Assembly: GCA_002480495.1 (NCBI GenBank) | Contig: DLCG01000018.1 | Coordinates: 19,018 to 57,034 of the forward strand | Reading direction: 5' to 3' | Source of the DNA: Rhodobiaceae bacterium UBA7804 | Lineage (GTDB): Bacteria; Pseudomonadota; Alphaproteobacteria; Parvibaculales; Parvibaculaceae | Length of the DNA: 38,017 bases | Shown: in pieces, positions 8,541-16,454 of the stretch | Layout of the letters: each line of letters opens with the position of its first letter | Position numbering within the stretch: the first letter of the stretch is position 1 | Program-made: the position numbers and the translations under genes | The notes under the pieces: model-generated | Seen by the model: the letters and a program-made list of their open reading frames with translations, nothing else | Database searches by the model: none | Told to the model about the DNA's origin: nothing

Positions 8541-9809
8541 TCACTCCGCAGCCTGCATCGCCTTCGGCCCGTGATAGGGCGCCCGGTTCGCCTTTTCCGG
8601 GTAGCGCCCTTCCGCGCGCGCAGCGAGATAGCGCTGGATGAGCCAGACCGGCTCTTCCAGATGGCTGAGGCGGCCCCGCACCACCTTGCTCGACTTGAGG
8701 CCCCGCTGGACGGCGGCATTCATCACCATGTCTTCCGAGTGGAAGGTGTTGAGCATGTCAGTCTCGCTGACAAGCGCCTCGGCATAGCCGGGCGCCTCCT
8801 TCGCCTTCTTCGAGACGAGCGTCGTGGTGAGCAGCAGGCAGCGATCGGCGGCGACCGGCAGCAGCCGGTACCAGAGCGCGCGGTCATGCGTGGTCAGGAA
8901 CATGAAGCAGGGAAAGCCGGTGAAGAGGCCCCATTCGAAGGCCTGATCCTCGCTGAGCCCTTCGATCCACTCGAAGCCCGGCACCTTCGGGCCGCCCGCC
9001 CGCGAGGCGCGCAGCTCTCCGCGCAGTTTCTCCGTATAGGGAAGATGGGCATGGACGAAATAGGGGTGCTCGGGTTCGCTCCATGTGAGCTCGCCCGGCA
9101 TGCTGACATTGAGCGTCGTCGCATGGGTGCCGATATGGTGATAGGACTCCATCCAGTTCTCGACCATCACCTTCCAATTGAAGTCGCAATCCCATTCGAG
9201 CTCGATCGCGACTTCCATGTCCGCCGCGTTCCAGGGCGCGATGACACGGTCGAAATCGGCATATTGCTCGGATAGCGGCTTCGCATTGCCGTCGAAATTC
9301 ACGAAGACGAAGCCGTTCCAGACCTCGCTGTGGAATTCGGCGAGCTTCCAATCCGCCTTGTCGAAGCCTTCGGCATTGTGCATCTGCGTGCAGCCACGCA
9401 ACGTGCCGTCGAGCTCATAGACCCATTTGTGATAGGGGCAGACGAGAAGCCGCGTCTCGCCCTCGCGGGGGAAGGCGGGATCGTCCGGCATGATATCCAT
9501 CGCGCGATGCGCGCAGACGCGCGAGAGGACGCGGATCGCGCCTTCGCGGTCGCGGATGACGAGAAGGGGCTCGTCGAAGAGATCGAGCGCGATGTAGCTG
9601 CCCGGGGTCTTCAACTGCGAAACATGGGCGAGGCACATCCAGTCCTTCTTGAAGATGTTCTCGCGCTCGAAGGCGAAATAATCCTCGTCCGTATAGGCCT
9701 CGCGCGGCAGCGTTCGCGCCTGCGAGAGGGGTAGCGCGGCGGTCTCCTTGATGCCGGTGAGGATCGCTTCGAGCTTCGCGGAGATTTCCGGGGATGCGGC
9801 GGCAGTCAT
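8541..9809 (-). CDS. Rieske non-haem iron oxygenase, alpha subunit
   Basis: 422-residue terminal oxygenase component. The Rieske [2Fe-2S] ligands are C99-x-H101 and C124-xx-H127 (VCAHRAMD, VCPYHKW). The catalytic iron ligands are H224-x4-H229 in ENWMESYHHIGTH, with a likely Asp at about 360. The residue bridging the two centres is Glu221 rather than the usual Asp. As I recall, this is seen in carnitine/glycine-betaine-type (quaternary ammonium) Rieske enzymes. No reductase or ferredoxin gene is next to it, so electrons must come from elsewhere. Start ATG 9807-9809, three bases after the creatininase-family stop. Last gene of an SDR-amidohydrolase-oxygenase operon with a divergent LysR regulator. 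The substrate is unknown. Confidence 0.92.
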   Translation of the reverse strand: MTAAASPEISAKLEAILTGIKETAALPLSQARTLPREAYTDEDYFAFERENIFKKDWMCLAHVSQLKTPGSYIALDLFDEPLLVIRDREGAIRVLSRVCAHRAMDIMPDDPAFPREGETRLLVCPYHKWVYELDGTLRGCTQMHNAEGFDKADWKLAEFHSEVWNGFVFVNFDGNAKPLSEQYADFDRVIAPWNAADMEVAIELEWDCDFNWKVMVENWMESYHHIGTHATTLNVSMPGELTWSEPEHPYFVHAHLPYTEKLRGELRASRAGGPKVPGFEWIEGLSEDQAFEWGLFTGFPCFMFLTTHDRALWYRLLPVAADRCLLLTTTLVSKKAKEAPGYAEALVSETDMLNTFHSEDMVMNAAVQRGLKSSKVVRGRLSHLEEPVWLIQRYLAARAEGRYPEKANRAPYHGPKAMQAAE

Positions 9810-9812
9810 GTG

Positions 9813-10589
9813 TCACCTCGTCTGGAGCGAGAATTCGGCGCTTATGGCCTCGGTGATGAGATTGACGTGATCGGTGAGAAGCCACTCGCCCTTCTCGGCG
9901 GTGGAGCCTTGCGCGCGGGCGAGCACGCCGGAAGCGGGCACGAGGCCGGGCGGTGTCGGGTAGCGGTCGAACTTCGGAAACTCGGCCGGGCCGTCATTCG
10001 GGATCTTCGACATGTCGACGAGATCCGGACGGACGAGGAGCATCATCGAGGTTTCGAGAAGGCTCGCATGTTCGAGGTCGATGCCGGGATAGCCATCGGG
10101 GAAAAGGCGATCGAGCGTTTCGGTCTGCACGAAGTCCCAATATTCGAGGCGGAGCGCGACCGCATCGTCGATGCCGTCACGGCGCAGTTCACGCAGCGCG
10201 AGGTCGATCCCTTCGATGACGGGCCAGGCATTTTCCACGTGACCGTTCACGACGACGAAGCGGCGTGCGCCATGAAGTCCGAGATCATGGATCACGTCGC
10301 GCACGACGAGGGTCAGCGTGTTCGCGGCGAGGCTGGTGGTACCGGGGAAGTGCTGGCCGCCGCCGGAGCGAGGCTGCGACTTGTAGCCATAGGGAATGGC
10401 GGGCGCGACGACGCCGCCAACGCGCGCCGCGACTTCCTTCGCGACATGGGTTGGCAGGAAGGCATCCGTGCCGAGGGGGAGGTGAGGCCCGTGCTGCTCC
10501 GTCGCGCCGACGGGAAGGAAGAAGGGCGCGAGCGCCTTCGTCTTTTCCTCGAAGGCGGGCCAGCTCATTTCCTGCATCAATACGGTCAC
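9813..10589 (-). CDS. Creatininase-family amidohydrolase
   Basis: 258 residues, nearly the length of Pseudomonas creatininase (about 260). Both metal sites are visible: Glu31, His33 and Asp42 in GATEQHGPHLPLGTD, and His117 and Glu119 in NGHVENAW. The HxE form matches true creatininase (recalled ligands E34, H36, D45, H120, E122, a constant offset of three) rather than the HGGN form of MftE-like members. Trp151 and the EHASLLETS block also align. The recalled substrate-contact residues Tyr121 and Trp174 are Val118 and Ile170 here, so creatinine itself may not be the substrate. Start GTG 10587-10589, with GAGGTG upstream overlapping the SDR stop, which suggests coupling. Confidence 0.88.
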   Translation of the reverse strand: MTVLMQEMSWPAFEEKTKALAPFFLPVGATEQHGPHLPLGTDAFLPTHVAKEVAARVGGVVAPAIPYGYKSQPRSGGGQHFPGTTSLAANTLTLVVRDVIHDLGLHGARRFVVVNGHVENAWPVIEGIDLALRELRRDGIDDAVALRLEYWDFVQTETLDRLFPDGYPGIDLEHASLLETSMMLLVRPDLVDMSKIPNDGPAEFPKFDRYPTPPGLVPASGVLARAQGSTAEKGEWLLTDHVNLITEAISAEFSLQTR

Positions 10590-10593
10590 GGTT

Positions 10594-11304
10594 TCACCTC
10601 ATAGCGGCGCCGCCATCGACGCCGATGCATTGGCCGGTGATGAAGCCCGCCTCGGGGCTCGCGAGAAAGAGCACCGCGCCCGCGATCTCTTCCGGCTGGC
10701 CGATGCGGCCAAGCGGGTTCGATGTCTCAAGCGCCTTGAGGGCGGGGGGCATGTTCTCGAAATCGAGAAGGGCGGTATCGACGGGACCGGGCGCGACGGC
10801 GTTCACTAGAATGCCGGGCGCGAATTCGCGCGCCCAGGAGCGCGTCAGCGAGAGGATCGCACCTTTGGTCGCCGCATAGACGGAGGAACCCGCGCGGCCG
10901 AGATAGGCGAGTTCGGAGGCGATGTTGACGATGCGCGCCTGCGGGGCGAGATGCGGAAGCGCCGCCTGCATGACGAGGATCGGCCCGCGCAGATTGACGG
11001 CAAGCATGCGGTCGAGATCGGAAATCTGCAGCGCGTCGAGCCGCGAGGCGATCTCGATGCCGGCGCAGTTCACGAGAATGTCGATGCCGCCGAGCTTCTC
11101 CGCCGCGGCGGCGATGCTTTCGCGTACCGCCCGCTCATCCGCGACATCGGTGGCGATGACCGGATAGGGATGGTGGCCGTCGGAGAGAAGGTCGAGGCCG
11201 AGAACCATGGCGCCTTCATCGGCAAAGGCCTCGGCGATCGCGCGGCCGATGCCGCTTGCGGCGCCCGTCACCACCGTTCTCCGCCCCTCGAACCTCTTTG
11301 CCAT
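10594..11304 (-). CDS. Short-chain dehydrogenase/reductase (SDR)
   Basis: 236-residue classical SDR with NAD(P)-binding TGAASGIGRAIAEAF, NCAG, and the catalytic Ser-Tyr-Lys set in ASELAYLGRAGSSVYAATKG. An acidic residue after beta-2 (GLDLLSD) favours NAD over NADP (family rule). The C-terminal GFITGQCIGVDGG is typical. I prefer the ATG at 11302-11304, with AAGGAG seven bases upstream, over the GTG two codons earlier that sits directly on the Shine-Dalgarno. First gene of the three-gene minus-strand cassette; its stop overlaps the ribosome binding site of the next gene. It probably oxidises an alcohol intermediate; the substrate is unknown. Confidence 0.9.
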   Translation of the reverse strand: MAKRFEGRRTVVTGAASGIGRAIAEAFADEGAMVLGLDLLSDGHHPYPVIATDVADERAVRESIAAAAEKLGGIDILVNCAGIEIASRLDALQISDLDRMLAVNLRGPILVMQAALPHLAPQARIVNIASELAYLGRAGSSVYAATKGAILSLTRSWAREFAPGILVNAVAPGPVDTALLDFENMPPALKALETSNPLGRIGQPEEIAGAVLFLASPEAGFITGQCIGVDGGAAMR

Positions 11305-11370
11305 ACGCACGCTCCTTCACTGTGGAGAAGAGAGTGCCGGGCGGGGCAGAGAGGGCGAAGATGGAAACGG

Positions 11371-11387
11371 TCAATGCAGGGCATTGA
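11371..11387. promoter_or_regulatory. Perfect 7-3-7 palindrome, probable LysR operator
   Basis: TCAATGC-AGG-GCATTGA is a perfect inverted repeat containing the T-N11-A pattern typical of LysR-family sites (T11371/A11383 and T11375/A11387). It lies in the divergent space between the SDR cassette (start 11304) and the LysR gene (start 11431), where such regulators control both directions. Confidence 0.7.
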
Positions 11388-11430
11388 TCCCGTTTATGAG
11401 TGGGGCCAGACTGGGGCGAGGAGAGCTTCC

Positions 11431-12372
11431 TTGGCCAGTAAACCCTTCAGGGCCGACCCGGCGCTTTTTCAACGGATCGACCTCAACCTCTTCAAGATAT
11501 TCCTCGAAATCTCGCGCGCGGGCGGGATCGGCGCGGCCGCGCGGCGGCTGAACCTGCAGCAGCCCGCGGTGAGCCTCGCGCTGAAGCGGCTCGAAGGGCA
11601 TCTCGACACCGAACTCTGTATTCGCGGGCCGCGCGGCGTGGAGCTGACGCCGCAGGGGCGCATCGTGGCGGGCTTCGCCGAACATCTCTTCCAGCAGATG
11701 CAGGCGCTGCCGCGCGCCATGGCGGAAGTGGAAGGCGAGGTGGAGGGGCTGCTGACGATCCGTTCGGTCTCGGGCGTCGTCTCGCCCGAGCTCGACGCAA
11801 CGCTCGATGCAATGCGCCGCCGTCATCCGCGCATCAGGCTCAGGATCGACATCGCGCCGAGGCGCATTGTGGTGGAGGCGCTCCTGAAGGATCAGGCGGA
11901 AGTCTGCATCGCCTTCGACAGCGCGCCGCGCGCCGACCTTCTCTATGAGCCGCTGATGCGCGAGTACCAGCAGCTTTACTGCGGGCGGGCGCACCCGCTT
12001 TTCGGTTCCTGCATCACCAATCCGGAAACGCTGGCGAAGGAGCGCTTCGTCGTGACGGGCTCGGACGAGCCGGACGACGTGCGCCATTTTCGCCTGCGCT
12101 ACAGCCTCGGCGTCGATCCCGCAGGCGAGGCCGAGAACCTCGAAGAGGCGAAGCGCATGATCGGCGTGGGCGTCGGCATCGGCTTCCTGCCGACGGCGGT
12201 GGCCGAGGATACGGCAGAGCGTGACGCGCTCTGGCCAATCCTGCCGCAAGCCATGCTGCCGAATTACCTGCTCTACCTGATCACCAGGCCGGAAGCCGAG
12301 CAGACGCTGCCGACGCAACTTTTCCTCGCGGAAATCCGGCGGCGGCTCGCGGCGCTGGGCGGCCCGATCTGA
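11431..12372 (+). CDS. LysR-family transcriptional regulator
   Basis: 313 residues with an N-terminal winged helix-turn-helix (FKIFLEISRAGGIGAAARRL, then QQPAVSLALKRLE) and a C-terminal periplasmic-binding-protein-like effector domain. I chose the TTG at 11431 because GAGGAGAG lies about seven bases upstream and the resulting length is typical. An ATG at 11374 would add 19 residues but falls inside the perfect palindrome likely to be the operator. Divergent from the SDR-creatininase-Rieske cassette, which it presumably regulates in response to the pathway substrate. It converges on the isomerase gene with a six-base gap. Confidence 0.9.
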   Translation: MASKPFRADPALFQRIDLNLFKIFLEISRAGGIGAAARRLNLQQPAVSLALKRLEGHLDTELCIRGPRGVELTPQGRIVAGFAEHLFQQMQALPRAMAEVEGEVEGLLTIRSVSGVVSPELDATLDAMRRRHPRIRLRIDIAPRRIVVEALLKDQAEVCIAFDSAPRADLLYEPLMREYQQLYCGRAHPLFGSCITNPETLAKERFVVTGSDEPDDVRHFRLRYSLGVDPAGEAENLEEAKRMIGVGVGIGFLPTAVAEDTAERDALWPILPQAMLPNYLLYLITRPEAEQTLPTQLFLAEIRRRLAALGGPI

Positions 12373-12378
12373 AGGATC

Positions 12379-13167
12379 TCAGCCGAACTTCGAGAAATCG
12401 GGCTGGCGCTTCTCGAAGAAGGCGCTGATCGCTTCCTTCACCTCGTCCGAGCGAAGCTGTGCGGCGAAGATGCGGCCCTCGGTCTCGCGGGCTTCGCCGA
12501 CGCGGGGGCGGTCATTGTCCTTCAGCAGGGCCTTGGTAGCCCGGACGGCATTCGGTGCCTTGGCGGCAAGAGCCTTGGCGCAGGCAAGCGCTTCCACCGG
12601 CAATTCATTATCCGGGAAGACATCTGCGACCAATCCGAGTGCTTCTGCCTTGGCTGCACCGATCTTCTTGCCGGTGAGGAAAAGGTCTGCCGCTTTCTGA
12701 ATACCGATTTGCCGCTGAAGCAGGAAGGTCGAACCCGCTTCGGGTACCAGGCCCAGATTGACGAAGGGCATCTGGAAAGTTGCGCTCTCGCCCGCATAGA
12801 CGAGGTCGCAATGGAGCAGCATGGTGACGCCCACCCCCACCGCGAGGCCGTTAACCGCCGCGACGATGGGCTTCCTGGCTTCCGCAAGGTTCTCGAGGAA
12901 ACGCGTTACGTGCGGTTTTTCCTTGGGCTGCTCGTCGGCGGGCGCCGTTCCCGCCTTGGCAAAATCGCCTAGATCGTTGCCAGCCGTGAAAGAGCCACCG
13001 GAGCCGGTGAAATAGGTGACGCGGATGGCTGGATCGGCATCGGCCTTTTCGATGGCGTCGGCCATGATCCCGTACATCTCGGCTGTCAGCGCGTTCTTCT
13101 TGTCGGGCCGGTTCAGGGTAACGATCTGGACGCCGTCTTCGACGGTCACGAGCACATGGTCGGTCAT
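12379..13167 (-). CDS. Crotonase-fold protein, probable delta3-delta2-enoyl-CoA isomerase
   Basis: 262 residues of the enoyl-CoA hydratase/isomerase superfamily. The oxyanion-hole segment FTGSGGSFTAGNDL and the second segment NGLAVGVGVTMLLHCD are intact. The two glutamates of true hydratases are replaced (Thr115 and Phe135), whereas Glu143 in MPFVNLGLVPEAGS matches the single catalytic Glu of ECI2/PECI-type isomerases (TPFSHLGQSPEG). I therefore favour shifting of cis/trans-3-enoyl-CoA to trans-2-enoyl-CoA in unsaturated fatty acid oxidation. Start ATG 13165-13167, with GCGGAGAA upstream; a longer frame begins in non-conserved sequence. Confidence 0.88.
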   Translation of the reverse strand: MTDHVLVTVEDGVQIVTLNRPDKKNALTAEMYGIMADAIEKADADPAIRVTYFTGSGGSFTAGNDLGDFAKAGTAPADEQPKEKPHVTRFLENLAEARKPIVAAVNGLAVGVGVTMLLHCDLVYAGESATFQMPFVNLGLVPEAGSTFLLQRQIGIQKAADLFLTGKKIGAAKAEALGLVADVFPDNELPVEALACAKALAAKAPNAVRATKALLKDNDRPRVGEARETEGRIFAAQLRSDEVKEAISAFFEKRQPDFSKFG

Positions 13168-13304
13168 AACGGTTCTCCGCTCGGCGGCCCCATGCCGCAA
13201 TAAGTTCTTTTTCGGAATTAGCATCGCCCGCTACGTCAGGCAAAGCGGAAAAGGCGCGAGACCCTGTGCGCGGGATGCGGGACGAGTGAGCGCTTTTGAA
13301 CAGC

Positions 13305-13967
13305 TCAGGCCGGAAGCAGGCGCCAGACGCTGGTGTTCCGGACGTCGGTATCCTCGAGTTCCCGCGTGGTTTTCACGGCGTAGGAGACAAGTTTCTCAAG
13401 GCCTGATTTCGGCAGATAGGTACGGCCGGGATCGCCGATCAGCACTTCCACGCCCTCGGCGGCAAGACGGCGAAGCCAGGCCTCGATCCGCTCGGCAAGC
13501 GGGCGCTCGTAGCACATGTCGCCGACGAGAATGACTTCCCAGCCGCGATTTTCCACACCGACAAGATCTTCGGCAGTGGCTTCGATCTGGACACCGTTGG
13601 ATGAGGCGTTGAGCTTGATTGCCTCTAAGGCAAAAAGGTCGATATCGGCGGACAGGACCGGTTTTCCGCCGGATTTGGCCGCTGCAATGCCGATAAGGCC
13701 CGAGCCCGAACCAAAATCCAGCACGCTTTTGCCGCTGACGACAGCCGGGTTGTCGAGGATATAGCGGGACAGAGCCTGGCCCCCGGCCCAGGCAAAAGCC
13801 CAGAAAGGAGGCGGAAGGCCGGATTTCTCAAGCTCTTCTTCCGTCATTTGCCATATAGGCACAATTTCGGAGGCGAGATGGAGGCTTATTTCCGGAATGA
13901 GCGGCGGCTCATGGAGCGCCGTATTGCCACGGATGAAAGCGGCGGGATCCCGCGATGGCCGGGTCAT
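13305..13967 (-). CDS. Class I SAM methyltransferase, ETF-beta lysine methyltransferase-like
   Basis: 220 residues. The SAM-binding motif I is SVLDFGSGSGLIGIAAAKSG, motif II is around SADIDLFAL, and the post-motif is VGDMCYERPLAERI. The N-terminal PFWAFAWAGGQALSRYILDNP is characteristic of the METTL20/ETFBKMT group, which methylates lysines of electron transfer flavoprotein beta, and is also seen in PrmA-like annotations. The ATG at 13965-13967 overlaps the ribF stop as ATGA, so translation is coupled. ETF receives electrons from acyl-CoA dehydrogenases such as that at 18098. The target protein has not been shown. Confidence 0.82.
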   Translation of the reverse strand: MTRPSRDPAAFIRGNTALHEPPLIPEISLHLASEIVPIWQMTEEELEKSGLPPPFWAFAWAGGQALSRYILDNPAVVSGKSVLDFGSGSGLIGIAAAKSGGKPVLSADIDLFALEAIKLNASSNGVQIEATAEDLVGVENRGWEVILVGDMCYERPLAERIEAWLRRLAAEGVEVLIGDPGRTYLPKSGLEKLVSYAVKTTRELEDTDVRNTSVWRLLPA

Positions 13968-14914
13968 CGGGCGGAGGGAAGGGCGGCGAGAATTTCCCGC
14001 GCCTTCTCGCTGTCCTTCGCGATCTGGGCCTTGAGGCTATAGAGCCCGTCGAATTTCCGCTCCGGGCGGATGAATTCGATGAAGGAGACGGCGGCATGGG
14101 CGCCGTAGATATCGCCCTCGAAATCGAAGATATGCGCTTCGAGGAGCACGTCTTCCTTGTCGAAGGTGGGGCGGCGGCCGACATTTGCCACGCCTCCATA
14201 GACGCCCTTGTGCGGCCCGTCCTCGATCTCGACCTTCACGGCATAGACGCCGAGGGCTGGTTCGACATGATCCTCAAGCGGCAGGTTTGCCGTCGGGAAG
14301 CCGATGGTCCGTCCGCGCTGATCGCCCTGCTGGATATGCGTTTCGACCGACCACCAGTGCCCGAGCAGCTTCGCCGCGCCGCGCGGATCGCCCTCTGCCA
14401 GAAGTTCGCGGATACGGGTCGAGGAGTAGGTGACGCCCCCATCCTGCACCTCCTCGACGATCGAAACGCCGAAACCTTCCATCTCGCCCATATAGGAGAG
14501 GGCGGCCGCATCGCCGCCGCGGCCCTTGCCGAAGCGGAAATCGTAGCCCGCGACCACGTGAACCGCATGGAGACCGTTCACCAGCACGTCGAGCACGAAT
14601 TCGGGCGCGAGCTTCTGCGACATCTTCTCGTCGAAGGGAAGCGCGGCGAGCGCATCGACGCCGAGCCCTTCGAGAAGCCGCGCCTTGGCGCGAAAGGGCG
14701 TGAGGCGGAAGAAAGGCTTGTCGGGAAAGAAGAATTGCTGCGGATGCGGCTCGAAGACCAGCACACCGAGCGGCACGCCCATCTCCCGCGCGATCGCCGC
14801 CGCCTTGCCGATGACCTGCCGGTGGCCGAGATGCACGCCGTCGAAATTGCCGAGCGCATAGACCGCGCCCCGGAGACCGGGCGGTACCTGCTCGTAGTGA
14901 CGGATGATCTGCAT
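13964..14914 (-). CDS. ribF: Bifunctional riboflavin kinase/FAD synthetase
   Basis: 316 residues, the standard RibF length. The N-terminal FMN adenylyltransferase domain has GNFDGVHLGHRQVI (residues 22-35). The C-terminal flavokinase domain has GRTIGFPTANLPL and GVYGGVANVGRRPTF. It converts riboflavin to FMN and FAD. I chose the ATG at 14912-14914 (MQIIRHYEQVPPGLRG), where family homology begins; an upstream ATG at 14959 would add 15 residues. The stop overlaps the methyltransferase start (ATGA). It supplies flavin to acyl-CoA dehydrogenase, UbiD (FMN) and others. Confidence 0.95.
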   Translation of the reverse strand: MQIIRHYEQVPPGLRGAVYALGNFDGVHLGHRQVIGKAAAIAREMGVPLGVLVFEPHPQQFFFPDKPFFRLTPFRAKARLLEGLGVDALAALPFDEKMSQKLAPEFVLDVLVNGLHAVHVVAGYDFRFGKGRGGDAAALSYMGEMEGFGVSIVEEVQDGGVTYSSTRIRELLAEGDPRGAAKLLGHWWSVETHIQQGDQRGRTIGFPTANLPLEDHVEPALGVYAVKVEIEDGPHKGVYGGVANVGRRPTFDKEDVLLEAHIFDFEGDIYGAHAAVSFIEFIRPERKFDGLYSLKAQIAKDSEKAREILAALPSAR

Positions 14915-15021
14915 GGACGGGGGCGGGGCTCCGCGCGGGTGGATTTGGCCCAAGGTCATGGCGGATCGGCCCCGCAGCGTCAAGTATCGCGGGCGCGATA
15001 TGGCGAGAACGCCGCGGCCGC

Positions 15022-15879
15022 CTACCAGACGAGGCGAGGCATGGCGCCTATCGCGGAAACGCCGGCGCGTTCCAGAACGTGGATGACGCGGGGTTCTTCC
15101 GGAGCTTCCGGCTTGTCCCCACAATCGGCGGCGGCGATACCGCCGGTGATGAAGAGAGCGTCTATGCCGGTATCGTTCGCGCCCTTGATGTCGGTGAGCG
15201 GTCCGTCGCCGATGGCGAGGATCCGCCTATCGGGCACGGCTTTGCCCGCGAATCCCGCAAGGCGCTCGCGTGCAATCCCGTAGACGGGCCCATGCGGCTT
15301 GCCGAAATAGATCGTCCTGCCACCGAGTTCGTCATAGAGCCGGGCAAGCGCACCCGCGCAATAGATGTGGCGCTCCCCGCGCTCGACCACGATGTCCGGG
15401 TTGGCGCAGATGAGTGGAAGCCCGCGCGCGGTAAGGCGCTCGAACTGCGTGCGATAATCTTCCGGACCTTCGACCTCGTCATCGAAGGGGCCGGTGACGA
15501 GAATGAAATCGGCATCGTTTTCGCCGACGCGCTCGACACCGGTCTGATCGAAGAGGGCAAGGTCGCGGTCGGGGCCGATGTGATAGCAGCGCGTTCCAAG
15601 TTCATGGCTTGCGAGGCAGAGCCGCGTCGCATCGCCAGATGTCAGGATGCCGTCATAGACATCATGCGGAATACCGAGATTTTCGAACATGGCTGGAAGA
15701 GCATCCGACGGGCGCGGCGCGTTCGACAGCAGCAGTACATGGCCGCCCTTCGCGCGAAAATTCGCCAGCGCTTGCGGCACGCCGGGATAGGCCTTCTTTC
15801 CGTTGTGAAGCACGCCCCAGACATCGCAGAGCAACGCGTCGTAATTATCGGCGATGGCGGAAAGGCCCGGGATCAGCAT
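15022..15879 (-). CDS. HAD-IIA family protein (TIGR01459 type)
   Basis: 285-residue HAD superfamily member with an NagD/PGP-like cap. Motif I is CDVWGVLHNG: nucleophile Asp19 is present, but position +2, normally Asp in phosphatases, is Trp21. Motif II is LLSNAPRPSD, and motifs III/IV are YFGKPHGPVY with AIGDGPLTDIKGAN. The Asp+2 to Trp change is, as I recall, usual in this alphaproteobacterial subfamily, so phosphatase activity is uncertain. Start ATG 15877-15879, eight bases after the rsmD stop; probably in the rluB-rsmD-HAD-ribF transcription unit. Confidence 0.85.
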   Translation of the reverse strand: MLIPGLSAIADNYDALLCDVWGVLHNGKKAYPGVPQALANFRAKGGHVLLLSNAPRPSDALPAMFENLGIPHDVYDGILTSGDATRLCLASHELGTRCYHIGPDRDLALFDQTGVERVGENDADFILVTGPFDDEVEGPEDYRTQFERLTARGLPLICANPDIVVERGERHIYCAGALARLYDELGGRTIYFGKPHGPVYGIARERLAGFAGKAVPDRRILAIGDGPLTDIKGANDTGIDALFITGGIAAADCGDKPEAPEEPRVIHVLERAGVSAIGAMPRLVW

Positions 15880-15887
15880 GTCGTCTC

Positions 15888-16454
15888 TTACTCGGCTCTC
15901 ATGAAGATGATTTCGGTGTCGCGGTAGCGCCGCCGGTCGAGCTCCTCGAAACCTTCCGGCGCTTCGAAATCGGCCATTGCTATTTCCTCGACAACGCAGA
16001 GAGCCCCTGGAGCGAGCCAGCCGCCTTCCTTCGCGGAGAGAAGCGCTGCGCCGCCGAGCCCCTTGCCATAGGGCGGATCGGCGAAGACGAGCGAGAAGGC
16101 GGGGCCGACGCTGCCGGGGCGCGGCCCGAGCCGCGTTGCGTCGCGCTTGTAGATCTTAGCATTGCCGTTGAGGCCGAGGTGATCGAGATTTTCGCGGATC
16201 GCCGCGCGGCTTTCCGCATGATCCTCGACGAAGAGCGCGAAGGACGCGCCGCGCGATATGGCTTCTATGCCGAGCGCGCCGGTGCCCGCAAAGAGATCGA
16301 GCACGCGCGCGCCTTCGAGCGCGAAGTCGCCGAGATCGGCATGGGCCAGAATGTTGAAAAGGGCCTCGCGCGTGCGGTCGCTGGTCGGCCGCACGAGATC
16401 GCCTTTCGGCGCCGCGATGGGCCGTCCCCTATGAGCGCCGCCGACGATCCGCAT
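15888..16454 (-). CDS. rsmD: 16S rRNA (guanine966-N2)-methyltransferase RsmD
   Basis: 188 residues. It begins with the conserved MRIVGGAHRGRPI and PTSDRTREALFNIL, has SAM motif I VLDLFAGTGALGIEAISRG, and the catalytic DPPY in FADPPYGKG. It methylates G966 (E. coli numbering) of 16S rRNA in assembled 30S subunits. I chose the ATG at 16452-16454, with GGAAAGGG upstream, because the family start coincides with it; the much longer open frame upstream is rluB in another frame. The first 26 bases overlap the rluB 3' end. Confidence 0.95.
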   Translation of the reverse strand: MRIVGGAHRGRPIAAPKGDLVRPTSDRTREALFNILAHADLGDFALEGARVLDLFAGTGALGIEAISRGASFALFVEDHAESRAAIRENLDHLGLNGNAKIYKRDATRLGPRPGSVGPAFSLVFADPPYGKGLGGAALLSAKEGGWLAPGALCVVEEIAMADFEAPEGFEELDRRRYRDTEIIFMRAE

